Source of the DNA: Oceanobacter sp. 1_MG-2023
GTDB lineage: Bacteria > Pseudomonadota > Gammaproteobacteria > Pseudomonadales > Oceanobacteraceae
Assembly: GCF_030689025.1 (NCBI RefSeq)
Contig: NZ_JAUYWA010000006.1
Span: 62,001 to 126,000 of the forward strand
DNA length: 64,000 bases
Direction: 5' to 3'
Part shown: positions 27,762 to 38,548 of the stretch, piece after piece
Layout of the letters: the number at the start of each line of letters is the position of its first letter
Position numbering within the stretch: the first letter of the stretch is position 1
The notes under the pieces: model-generated
Seen by the model: the letters and a program-made list of their open reading frames with translations, nothing else
Database searches by the model: none
Told to the model about the DNA's origin: nothing
Program-made: the position numbers and the translations under genes

Positions 27762-29407
27762 TATTGCGCCTCCTGCTGAGCCTGATAGGCTCGCCGTTGC
27801 AGATACAGCAGGGTTTGTGGGCCAATAATCCGGTCGGCCGTCAGCCCTTGGGATGCCTGAAACCGGGCGACCGCGTGACCCAACAGAGGATCATAAAAAG
27901 TTTTGTCCGGCCCAGCGGCCTGGGTATCACTGCCTGACGGGCCAATTCTTTGCCAGTCACCGTGCCATTCCACCCCCAGCTGCGCTCTCACCCAGGCAAC
28001 CACCTCGGCGCTAGTGCCCTGACGGACCAAGCCATGATAACCCGCCGGTGCCTGCCAGATCAGCAAGGCCTTCAGTACCCGGTCCGGGCGTATCCGGGCG
28101 CTTTCAAGGTCGGTCAACAACTGCCATTGATCGTCATAAGACACCGCCACCTGATACTGCAATGGCTGTAACTGGGAGTAAGGCCAGGCGACCCATAAAC
28201 ATTGCCAGCCGCGACCTTGTAACTGATCGCAGTTTCCGGCCTCCAGCCCCATCGCCTGACTCAGATGTTCGGCTGCGGCCTGGCGCGGATCAATCGGGGG
28301 ATTATCGATCAACGGAAGCGGAGCGACCGTGCTCTCTGATGCATTTGGATCTGCAACCGACTTGGCCAGCACAGGCGCTGCTTCAAGTGTTTTATCGCTA
28401 TTGTTGCCGTTACCGGCCGAATCCCGTGTTCCATCCGCTGTCCCGACCGGGGTTATCCAACGCGCCAGCGTGGCACGCCAGGACGGCTCAACAACCAGTA
28501 ATCCGATAGCAATCAGGAGCACGATCATCACACCCAGAGCCCCTGCCAGCGCAGCACCGGGCAATCTGCGGGTACGGACTTTGGGTATCGCGGCTTGGCT
28601 TGTATCCCCCAACACCTCGACCAGCGCCTGACGTGCAACCGGAGCATGAACGTCGTTATCACCCCGGGCATAGGCTCCCAGCAAAGCGCGGTCAGCAACA
28701 CTGTTGATCAGACGAGGAATACCGCCGCAACCCCGGCAGATAATGCTCGCCGCGGCTTCATCAAACACCTGACGCTCACACCCCGCCGTTGCCAGCCGAT
28801 GGCGCAGATAAGCATAGGTTTCGGTCTGACTCAGATGCTTGAGGTGATAACGGGCGGTAATTCGCTGGTTCAGCTGTCGCAATTCATGTCGCTGCAAGAC
28901 GTCGCGCAACTCCGGCTGCCCTACCAGAATCAGCGTCAGTAATTTGTTGTCGCTGGTTTCCAGATTGGTTAACAACCGAATCTGCTCCAACGATGGCACC
29001 GGCATGGCCTGTGCTTCATCAACAACACAGATAACCCGCTTGCCCTCGGCGTACCAGGCCAGCAACGAATGATTCAGCTGTTGGTACAGGGCCTGCTGAC
29101 TGGCTTCGGCGGCATAAGTAATGTCCAGCTCGTCGCACAAGGCCTGCAACAACTCCCGTTGGGACAACTGCGGGTTAAACAGATAAGCCGTTTTGATATT
29201 GTCGGGAGTCTGTTCCAGAAATGCGCGACACAAGGTTGTTTTTCCGGTTCCTACATCCCCGGTCAGACAGATCAGTCCGCCGTGCCCGGTCAGCGCATAA
29301 TGCAAATGCGCCAGCGCCTCCTGATGCCCGGCCGACGGGAACAGAAAAGCCGGGTCTGGGGCAATGGTGAACGGGAAACGATCTAGGCTGAAATGGTCAA
29401 GGTACAT
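27761..29407 (-). CDS. gspA: GspA/ExeA-type AAA ATPase with peptidoglycan-binding domain
   Basis: A 548-residue bitopic inner-membrane ATPase of the ExeA family that helps carry the type II secretin through the cell wall. The N-terminal AAA domain has Walker A TGDVGTGKTTLCR near 49-61 and Walker B VVDEAQAM near 122. A transmembrane helix (GVMIVLLIAIGLLVV) lies near 275-292. The C-terminal peptidoglycan-binding motif (AVARFQASQGLTADRIIG) is near 510. The ATG at 29407 opens the conserved YLDHFSLDRFPF. The frame to 29479 is longer, but the extra residues are not conserved in the family. Confidence 0.9.
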   Translation of the reverse strand: MYLDHFSLDRFPFTIAPDPAFLFPSAGHQEALAHLHYALTGHGGLICLTGDVGTGKTTLCRAFLEQTPDNIKTAYLFNPQLSQRELLQALCDELDITYAAEASQQALYQQLNHSLLAWYAEGKRVICVVDEAQAMPVPSLEQIRLLTNLETSDNKLLTLILVGQPELRDVLQRHELRQLNQRITARYHLKHLSQTETYAYLRHRLATAGCERQVFDEAAASIICRGCGGIPRLINSVADRALLGAYARGDNDVHAPVARQALVEVLGDTSQAAIPKVRTRRLPGAALAGALGVMIVLLIAIGLLVVEPSWRATLARWITPVGTADGTRDSAGNGNNSDKTLEAAPVLAKSVADPNASESTVAPLPLIDNPPIDPRQAAAEHLSQAMGLEAGNCDQLQGRGWQCLWVAWPYSQLQPLQYQVAVSYDDQWQLLTDLESARIRPDRVLKALLIWQAPAGYHGLVRQGTSAEVVAWVRAQLGVEWHGDWQRIGPSGSDTQAAGPDKTFYDPLLGHAVARFQASQGLTADRIIGPQTLLYLQRRAYQAQQEAQ

Positions 29408-29522
29408 GCAACGCCCGAGGAACAATAAAAGCGCGCATGATACCGGAATCGCCCCAACAAGCGTACCAGCGTCAGCCATGACCCAATCTTGACGCGGTTT
29501 GATTAATCAGTCGGATTCGTGC

Positions 29523-29551
29523 ATTATAGTTCCATAATCACGATCAATTAA
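29523..29551 (-). promoter_or_regulatory. Candidate promoter of gspAB
   Basis: A perfect TATAAT (29523-29528, minus strand) is preceded after 17 nt by TTAATT (29546-29551). It lies about 115 nt upstream of the gspA ATG in an AT-rich stretch (29500-29580). The -35 is poor. Confidence 0.4.
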
Positions 29552-29706
29552 AAGAAAAACAAAAAACATCCAAGCAAAAACAAGACAATCCGCTTATCTT
29601 CCCGATAGTCGTAAACTTTTTTCACGCCAGGCACTCAGTAACCCTGTCGCAACGGTTGATAACTCAATACTGACAATCAACCCACTGGCCAAATAACGAG
29701 GACACC

Positions 29707-29898
29707 ATGACCCCCAAGTTCAAAATTGCCATCAACTCTTTCCTGTTTATTTCTGCCGCGTATCTGAACGTATCCACCCAGGCACAAGAATCAGAAGCCG
29801 TGAACCAATCCCAGGCAGAAGCCAGCTTCATGTCTGAAAAGTCTGAAAAAAACGCCCAGAAAAAATCCTCCTCAAACCTGACCTCTACCGACAACTAA
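29707..29898 (+). CDS. Small secreted protein, unknown
   Basis: A 63-residue product with a clear signal peptide (Lys-containing start, then INSFLFISAAYLNVSTQA with cleavage near residue 26). The mature part is about 37 residues, charged and Ser/Glu/Lys-rich. A GAGGA site lies 5 nt before the ATG, which supports expression. No family was recognised. It stands alone between gspA and the antiporter. Confidence 0.55.
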   Translation: MTPKFKIAINSFLFISAAYLNVSTQAQESEAVNQSQAEASFMSEKSEKNAQKKSSSNLTSTDN

Positions 29899-30168
29899 CA
29901 ATAATAATCAGCTCTTGTTCATTCAGATAATCACGACGGCCCCAGTGCAGACACAACCTGTTTCTCTTTTGATGATGTAATGCGGTTACAGCAAAGATTG
30001 CCATAATTTATCAAAAGATAACGGTATAAAAGATACGGCCAACACCCATAAAAGATTGCTCGCCAATGCTGCGATTAATCATGGCACTTACCCTGCCCCG
30101 CAGGCACCATAAGACTTTTCTTTTCCCCAATATGGACGGTGTTATCAGAGCCGCACAAGGAGTCTTCC

Positions 30169-31995
30169 ATGGGTACCAGCCTGATACTGGCGCTGATTGC
30201 ACTGACGGCTCTGGCATGCCAATGGCTCGCCTGGCGCAGCAATCTGCCCGCCATTCTGTTTCTGTTGCTGGCGGGGTTGTTTGCAGGCCCGGTGAGTGGC
30301 GTGCTGGTACCGGACGCCATGTTTGGCGAATTGCTGTTTCCACTGGTTTCGGTCTGTGTCGCCATCATCCTGTTTGAAGGCAGCCTGACCCTCGATCTGG
30401 CTGAAATACGCTCCCAACGCACGGTCGTCCGCCGCCTGATTACTCTTGGCGCACTGGTCACCTGGATTTTGGTCGCCTGCGCCAGCCGCTGGCTGTTTGC
30501 CCTCGACTGGTCGCTTGCGGTGCTGTTTGGTGCCCTGACGGTAGTAACAGGCCCCACCGTTATTGCTCCCATGCTGCGCACTGTCAGACCCAAGGCTGAA
30601 CTGGGCAAGATCTTGCGCTGGGAAGGCATCCTGATTGATCCGATCGGAGCCTTGCTCGTGGTGGTGGTGTATGAATTTATTACCGCCCAGAATCAGGCCA
30701 CCAGCGTCGCACTGACCTTTATCAAGGTGCTGGTTTCCGGTACCAGCCTGGGCTTGTTGGCAGGCTGGCTGACCGGCATTGCCCTTGCCCGCCGCTGGCT
30801 CCCGGAGTATTTACAGAACCTGGCGGTATTGGCCGCGGTACTGCTGGCGTTCTCTGTTGCCAATTACCTGGCCCATGAATCCGGACTATTGGCCGTCACT
30901 CTGATGGGTATGTGGCTCGCCAACCAGAAACATTTGCGACTGGCAGAAATCCTGCACTTCAAGGAAGACCTTTCGCTGCTGTTGATCAGTGGATTATTTA
31001 TTCTGCTGGCAGCACGACTGGATCTGGCAGAAGTCACCCAGTTGGGCTGGGCACCATTGATATTGCTGGCCCTGATGCAGTTTGTCGCCCGACCACTCAC
31101 TATCTGGGTGTCCGCTTTTGGCAGTGACTTGAGCTGGAAAGACAAAGCCCTGCTGGCCTGGATCGCACCACGAGGGATTGTTGCCGCGGCGGTTTCTGCA
31201 TTGTTTGCCATCAAGCTGCAACAACAAGGTGCGGAAGGGGCTGCCATGCTTGTTCCGCTGATGTTTTGTGTAATCTTCGGTACGGTGATTTTCCAGAGTG
31301 CGACGGCGCGCCCGGTTGCCCGCTGGCTCGGAGTGGTCGAACCGCCACCGGATGGCATCCTGATACTGGGAGCCAATCCGGTAGCCTGTGCCATTGCCAA
31401 AGAACTGGCCCGGCAGAATATCCAGGTTTTGCTGGCGGATTCCGTTTACGACAATGTTCGCCGTGCCCGTATGGCGGGGTTACCGATATTTTACGGCAGT
31501 CCAATGTCGGACTATGCCAGCACCCGCCTCCCACTCACCGGGCTTGGCAAACTGATGGCGCTGTCGACCGACAACCATCTGAACACCATTGCCTGCATGC
31601 ACTTTCGCGATGAGTTTGGCCTTGACCGGGTCTTTGCCCTGCACAGCCGGATATTGGCGCACAAGGAAATCAGCTCCAGCAAGCGGCGCCATAAAACCAA
31701 ACATTACAGCGGTGAAGACCAGCGCGGCCTGCCGCTGTTTGATGCCGACCTGAGTTACAGCCAGTTTATCAACCTGCTGGCCAAGGGAGCCCGATTAAAA
31801 ACCACCCGGCTGAGCCAACGTTTTACCTATGCGGATTTCAAAGCGAATCATGCCGACCGGTCTCATGTTTTGCTGGCAATCACTCCGGAAGGCAAAGTAC
31901 GTATGAAACTGGCCGGTAAAACCTTGCGTCCCAAACCCGGCTGGCGAATTGTCAGCCTCTGCCTGCCGCCTTCTGAACCAGCGACAATGGCTTGA
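30169..31995 (+). CDS. CPA1-family cation/proton antiporter with RCK-like C-terminal domain
   Basis: A 608-residue inner-membrane protein. About twelve hydrophobic helices fill residues 1-390, with the CPA1 segments LLAGLFAGPVSG, FEGSLTLDL, and GPTVIAPML followed by EGILIDPIGA, matching NhaP-type Na+(K+)/H+ antiporters. After residue about 395 a soluble Rossmann-like domain begins (GILILGANPVACAIAKELA), as in TrkA-N/RCK gating domains. The ATG at 30169 has an AAGGAG site 8 nt upstream; ten extra residues to 30139 are unlikely. It probably contributes to pH or salt homeostasis, consistent with a marine host (inference). Confidence 0.88.
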   Translation: MGTSLILALIALTALACQWLAWRSNLPAILFLLLAGLFAGPVSGVLVPDAMFGELLFPLVSVCVAIILFEGSLTLDLAEIRSQRTVVRRLITLGALVTWILVACASRWLFALDWSLAVLFGALTVVTGPTVIAPMLRTVRPKAELGKILRWEGILIDPIGALLVVVVYEFITAQNQATSVALTFIKVLVSGTSLGLLAGWLTGIALARRWLPEYLQNLAVLAAVLLAFSVANYLAHESGLLAVTLMGMWLANQKHLRLAEILHFKEDLSLLLISGLFILLAARLDLAEVTQLGWAPLILLALMQFVARPLTIWVSAFGSDLSWKDKALLAWIAPRGIVAAAVSALFAIKLQQQGAEGAAMLVPLMFCVIFGTVIFQSATARPVARWLGVVEPPPDGILILGANPVACAIAKELARQNIQVLLADSVYDNVRRARMAGLPIFYGSPMSDYASTRLPLTGLGKLMALSTDNHLNTIACMHFRDEFGLDRVFALHSRILAHKEISSSKRRHKTKHYSGEDQRGLPLFDADLSYSQFINLLAKGARLKTTRLSQRFTYADFKANHADRSHVLLAITPEGKVRMKLAGKTLRPKPGWRIVSLCLPPSEPATMA

Positions 31996-32006
31996 GTCAC
32001 CAGAGA

Positions 32007-33119
32007 TTACCAGTGGAACTGCCAACCCAGGGAAACATCCATATCCCGGGCCAGGCTGGAGCGAATATCATCAGTCGCCACGGCCAGTCGCATCCAGCGG
32101 CTGTTTAGCGAAACGCCCACTTGCGCGGTGCTGTAAACCGCCGCCCCGAGTTCAATACCCGCCAGCGGCTGCCAGCGTTTCTCAAGCCCGAGCCGATCAT
32201 AGTCGCCATGGTGATAGGCCAGTATCTGCCCCTGCCAGGGCAGATACTCTACCGCTACTTCGACAGTCGAACGTAACCGGGCAACATAATCTTCCTGCCC
32301 CGACTTGCCCGATGCTGTCGCCGTGCTGCTGCAAACCTGCTGCGATGGTGAATTAAAGTTAATGCAGGCATCGGTATAACCGGAGTCCGCCAATTGCCAG
32401 CGGTTCAGAATATCGTGCAGCTGTACCGCCACTCGCCAGTATTCGCCATCACTCCATTCACTGGCCAGATCCAGGCTGATACCCCAGCCATTGTTGGGAT
32501 CGACGTCATAATCCAGAATCTTGTCTTCGCTGAAATGATAATCCAGAGAAGCCGAGGCGGTTTCACTCTCACCGCCTTCGGCAACCCCCGACAGTGAGCC
32601 AAATTGCCATTCCGATACCCGATACACGGTGAGTGCCGGAGTCACTGACCACTGCCCTGCCAGCCCCAGTGCTGCACTGTCCAGCTGCCATTGCGCACCA
32701 CTGCGTATCCCGCGGGCCACCAGCATTCGGGCATCAAGCGCCAAGACTTCATCCGCCGCCAGATCACTCCCTTGCTCCAGCGAATAATAATAACGGGACA
32801 TCCCCTTGGAGAAAGACAAGTCGTAATGCCAGCGCTGCTGCCATTCGACAAAATAACGCTGCACACCGAGGTCGGCTTCACTCTGGCCAGAGCTCCAGCT
32901 CACCCCGACCTGCGCCCGGGCATCGGCATAAGCGTATTCACCGGCGCTAAATGGCCCATCCCAGCCGTTCACCATATCCAACACGGGTACCGGCTCCGAA
33001 CTGGAAACCAGATCAACAGAGGAATACACAGAATCGGCGACAGCAAAGCAAGGGCCCAGTAACAGCCCCGTTGTGGTCAAAACCGAGACAGCCACCGGGA
33101 CAAACGAGGTAACGCGCAT
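32007..33119 (-). CDS. Orphan outer-membrane beta-barrel-like protein
   Basis: A 370-residue protein with a signal peptide (SVLTTTGLLLGPCFAVADS, cleavage near 28). The sequence alternates polar and aromatic residues, as in transmembrane beta-strands, and ends GWQFHW with a terminal aromatic like barrel substrates of BamA. Two Cys near residues 254 and 263 could form a disulfide. No named family was recognised. It lies convergent to the antiporter with an 11-nt gap and is apparently transcribed alone. Confidence 0.6.
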   Translation of the reverse strand: MRVTSFVPVAVSVLTTTGLLLGPCFAVADSVYSSVDLVSSSEPVPVLDMVNGWDGPFSAGEYAYADARAQVGVSWSSGQSEADLGVQRYFVEWQQRWHYDLSFSKGMSRYYYSLEQGSDLAADEVLALDARMLVARGIRSGAQWQLDSAALGLAGQWSVTPALTVYRVSEWQFGSLSGVAEGGESETASASLDYHFSEDKILDYDVDPNNGWGISLDLASEWSDGEYWRVAVQLHDILNRWQLADSGYTDACINFNSPSQQVCSSTATASGKSGQEDYVARLRSTVEVAVEYLPWQGQILAYHHGDYDRLGLEKRWQPLAGIELGAAVYSTAQVGVSLNSRWMRLAVATDDIRSSLARDMDVSLGWQFHW

Positions 33120-33319
33120 GAAAGAACCAAACCCTATTCGTGGAAGGAGAGGAAAAGCCGCTCATTGGAACAAACCGCGACTGATTTGAAAACGCCGTTT
33201 ACACAGCGTGTGCTTTCATGATGTTTTACAACGTTCCGCCGTGACCAGTCGCAGTGACCAATTGCAAGGTCTGCCTCTGTGTCCGATCGCTACAAGGATG
33301 TACTCAACCGATAACCAAC

Positions 33320-34264
33320 TCAGCCTGCCTGCCGTGCAGCGATTTTATAACTGTAGGTCTGCAAGACAGCATGAGCCAGAGTCAGATTCGGTGCCGCCAC
33401 GCCCATGGCCTCGGCCCGATGTAGCATATCACCCACCACGTGCTCCCCTTCTATCGGCAAACCTTGTTGCATATCCCGGTACATCGACGCCGTAAACGAT
33501 GACTTGGGATTGGTCAGCATCCGCTCAATGGCCGTAATACCTTCAGCCGCCAACGGATAACCACTGGCCGCTGCGGTATCAGTGCACTCCCGGATGGTCG
33601 CCAACGCAATCGCGCCACCGGCCTCACTTTGCATATAGTCACCTACCGACCCTTGCAGCAGGCAGTTCAAGGCTCCCAACGGAGCCATCAGGCAGAATTT
33701 ATCCCACATGGACTGCAGGATATGATGACCATCTCCCAGCGTAATACCGGCATCCGCAAACAAGGCCCGAATTTCAGCAACCGCCTTGTCTTGCGCTGCC
33801 GTACGGGCACCAACCGTGACCTGACTGCCCGGACTACGCACCACAACGGTATGGGTGTCGGCCAATGTCGCCACGGTTTTGGCGATCCCGCCCAACACCT
33901 GCCCGGCACCAAAACTGGCATCCAGATCGTCCAGCTGCCGCAAGCCATTCAGCAACGGCAAAATCATCGTCTGCGCACTGACCAGCGGTCGGATATCTTT
34001 GATCACCTCCGCTAGCGAATAGGCCTTATTGGTCAGCACAATCAGATCGAACGTCGCCGCCGATGTGGCCAATTGAGCCGCCGTGCAGCCACGCGGCTGA
34101 AAATCGAAGGTCTGATCAGGCAGTCGTACCGTCAAACCACTGGCCAATTCCAGCTGACGCTGCTGGCGAACCAGATACGTTACATCCACACCCTGGCGCT
34201 GCAACAGCCCACCGAACAAGCCTCCAACGGCCCCGGCTCCTACGACCAGTATTTTCATCGTCAT
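33320..34264 (-). CDS. panE: 2-dehydropantoate 2-reductase family enzyme
   Basis: NADPH-dependent reductase that, in the family, makes pantoate for coenzyme A. The 314-aa protein has the N-terminal Rossmann motif VVGAGAVGGLFGG (about 6-18) and the conserved LTNKAY near 77. The catalytic Lys is in MWDKFCLM near 190, and the ApbA_C signature KSSFTASMYRDMQQGLPIEGE ends near 275. It uses PLLNGL where many members have QNG. A second ATG at 34258 is possible. Paralogues act on other 2-oxoacids, so pantoate specificity is not proven. Confidence 0.82.
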   Translation of the reverse strand: MTMKILVVGAGAVGGLFGGLLQRQGVDVTYLVRQQRQLELASGLTVRLPDQTFDFQPRGCTAAQLATSAATFDLIVLTNKAYSLAEVIKDIRPLVSAQTMILPLLNGLRQLDDLDASFGAGQVLGGIAKTVATLADTHTVVVRSPGSQVTVGARTAAQDKAVAEIRALFADAGITLGDGHHILQSMWDKFCLMAPLGALNCLLQGSVGDYMQSEAGGAIALATIRECTDTAAASGYPLAAEGITAIERMLTNPKSSFTASMYRDMQQGLPIEGEHVVGDMLHRAEAMGVAAPNLTLAHAVLQTYSYKIAARQAG

Positions 34265-34382
34265 CCCAATAATCGGTTATTCCATCACATATCATCACAC
34301 TATACCGGCCCTCTGCCACGACACCAGCAAAGGCCCAATCGATTAGCATTAGCTATCAAGTGAATTTATTTTAATTGAATGA

Positions 34383-36761
<2,379 letters not shown>

Positions 36762-36792
36762 ACTCTGGTTAGAAACAGGCGACGCAGCCAGA

Positions 36793-36825
36793 CAGGATTC
36801 TGATGCCAGAGAGCGCAGAATCCTG
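36793..36825. terminator. Hairpin downstream of katG
   Basis: A perfect 10-bp stem (36793-36802 with 36816-36825) with a 13-nt loop lies 31 nt after the katG stop. The outer bases GACGCA/TGCGTC (36781-36786 with 36824-36829) can extend it across a bulge. It lacks a T-run, so terminator activity is uncertain. Confidence 0.4.
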
Positions 36826-36940
36826 CGTCAATCCTACCCCAGGGTGGTTTGATCACCTTGGGTCGTTTGTATTCGCCAGAGAGCAGGATATGGGCCCATC
36901 CGAAGGGTGAGATATGCGCCAGAAGGTCGGATGAGCCTTA

Positions 36941-36977
36941 CGCGTGCCCCCTCCTGCACAGCAGGACGGGGCACGCG
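36941..36977. terminator. Long GC-rich hairpin downstream of the SDR gene
   Basis: A 16-bp stem with one C-C mismatch (36941-36957 with 36961-36977) and a 3-nt loop lies 17 nt past the SDR stop when read leftward. It has no T-run. It may be a terminator or a processed RNA structure. Confidence 0.4.
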
Positions 36978-36993
36978 GTCTATCCGCCAATCC

Positions 36994-37923
36994 TCAACTT
37001 GCGGTATACCCGCCGTCGATAACCAGCTTCTGGCCAGTAATAAAGGAAGCCTCGTCCGACATCAGGAACACCGCCGGCTTGGCGATTTCAGCCGGAACCC
37101 CCATGCGACCGCCGAATTTCCCGCGCGGGACGATATCTGCATCTTTCACCGGGTCGTTACACAGCGGGTGCAGTGCCGCCAGCTGGGTAAAATCAAAGGC
37201 ATCGGTTTCCAAAGTCTTCTCGTGCGACAACTTCTCTTTGTCGGTCGTGACAGCAGCCTGGAACAACGGCGTCATGATATAGCCCGGATTCACGGTATTC
37301 ACCCGAATCCCGTATTCCGCAAACTGCAGTGCGAGAGCTTTCGACAGGCCGACAACGCCGTGTTTTCCCATCGTGTACTGGATCAGGTTGAAGCGTTCGA
37401 TCAGCACCTCGCCCGTCTCTGCGTTCACCACCTTCGGGCGGCCGGCGACACCGTGGATGCTCGATACCAGCACGATTGAGCCCTTGGTCCCGTGCTTCAT
37501 CATCAGCCGTGAGCCGTAGAGCGCGGTATTGAACACCCCATCCTCGTTGATGCTCTGGATGAATTTTTTCGACTTCAGAACCGCCTCGGGGTCCTTGTCA
37601 AAATCCTCGGCCGTCGCCACACCGGCATTGGCCATGATGGCATCAACCCGGCCATAGGTATTCTCGGTAATCTCGAAAAGCTGCTCGACATCCTTTGGAT
37701 TGGACACGTCGGTATGCACGTAGAGCGCATGCCCGGCGCCATATTCCTCGTTCAGGCTCTTGGCAAACACCTCGCCCAGCTCGTCGTTGATATCGGAAAT
37801 GACGACTCCCTCGGCCCCTTCGGCCAAGGCTTCGCGGACTGTTGCCGAGCCGATGGAATCGAACCCGGGAATGACCGAAACGGCCCCCGTTACCACAACA
37901 ACCTTGCCAGTCAACTTACCCAT
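36994..37923 (-). CDS. Short-chain dehydrogenase/reductase with altered glycine loop
   Basis: NAD(P)-dependent oxidoreductase, 309 aa from the ATG at 37923 (AAGGAG site 8 nt upstream; the frame to 37989 adds 22 unlikely residues). Classical SDR features are NAG (MANAGVA near 99), catalytic Ser in LVSSIHG near 153, and YTMGK near 190. The cofactor loop is odd: TGAVSVIPGFDSIG in place of TGxxxGIG, an apparent six-residue expansion. Extra residues also lie between Ser and Tyr and before the C terminus. The substrate is unknown. A TetR remnant faces it across the upstream region, suggesting the gene arrived with its own regulator. Confidence 0.85.
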   Translation of the reverse strand: MGKLTGKVVVVTGAVSVIPGFDSIGSATVREALAEGAEGVVISDINDELGEVFAKSLNEEYGAGHALYVHTDVSNPKDVEQLFEITENTYGRVDAIMANAGVATAEDFDKDPEAVLKSKKFIQSINEDGVFNTALYGSRLMMKHGTKGSIVLVSSIHGVAGRPKVVNAETGEVLIERFNLIQYTMGKHGVVGLSKALALQFAEYGIRVNTVNPGYIMTPLFQAAVTTDKEKLSHEKTLETDAFDFTQLAALHPLCNDPVKDADIVPRGKFGGRMGVPAEIAKPAVFLMSDEASFITGQKLVIDGGYTAS

Positions 37924-38163
37924 CTTGAATACTCCTTTGGTTGAGATATTGGCAAATACATGCGGCGGTGTGGCCACTTTGACCCTCATCAGGTTCCGGA
38001 AGCCTCATGCAGCGCAAGGGCCTGGAACTCCCCTTTCCGCACGTTTTACCTCGGTTCTCGGCGCCTTTGCACCGACGGTCCGGATCACCGGCCGCGGTGT
38101 TTTCTACTTGAAGGCACGTCATGACCCTGTTCTTCCAAACAAGGTCGGAACTGCAGCCAAACC

Positions 38164-38177
38164 ACAGTAAAAACTGT
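38164..38177. promoter_or_regulatory. Small palindrome between SDR and TetR remnant
   Basis: ACAGT and ACTGT separated by four A form a perfect 5-4-5 inverted repeat in the region shared by the divergent SDR gene and TetR fragment. It is a plausible former operator of the lost regulator. No footprint-level support is possible from sequence alone. Confidence 0.25.
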
Positions 38178-38291
38178 CAGATCCAGTGATATTTTACGCC
38201 TGCATACTATCTGTATCCATATCCCATCCTGCGAGACTGCGGCTATCATCACGTAATCCGACGGACCGGAGGAAAGACGAAGAAAGACGAA

Positions 38292-38355
38292 ATGAGCTTG
38301 CGCGCAGACGGACGCAAAAACCGGCAACGCATTATTGATACGTCTACACGTGCGG
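38292..38355 (+). pseudogene. Truncated TetR-family regulator, N-terminal remnant
   Basis: The first about 17 codons read MSLRADGRKNRQRIIDT, matching the start of TetR-type DNA-binding domains (RxDGRxNRxRIldaA). After that the frame carries unrelated residues and ends without a helix-turn-helix or ligand domain. None of the other frames on this strand restores the family. The gene was probably cut by a deletion joining it to the downstream side of glcB. Its position, divergent from the SDR gene, is typical of a local repressor. Confidence 0.55.
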
Positions 38356-38463
38356 GCGTGCTCTACCCCTGTGCCATGCGGATATCATCGGTCACGAGAG
38401 GCCTTTTGGGTTTCGATCAATGGGTCTTGCTTTACCAGTCATTTGGACAGCCCAAAAAAAACA

Positions 38464-38494
38464 AAACCCCGATCAGCTACGCCAATCGGGGTTT
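38464..38494 (-). terminator. Terminator of glcB
   Basis: A 10-bp stem (38464-38473 with 38485-38494) with an 11-nt loop is followed on the minus strand by a T-rich tract. It lies 55 nt beyond the glcB stop. Confidence 0.8.
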
Positions 38495-38548
38495 GTTTGT
38501 GTCACCGTGTCACCCGGCATTCCGGGTCAACAGACCACAGGCTACAGA

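Noticed and set aside
34342-34378. Possible OxyR site upstream of katG (ATTA, CTAT, ATTT, TTGA blocks at 7-nt spacing)
   Set aside because: The spacing fits the OxyR pattern, but only the second block matches fully and the last hardly matches, so it is no better than chance in AT-rich DNA.
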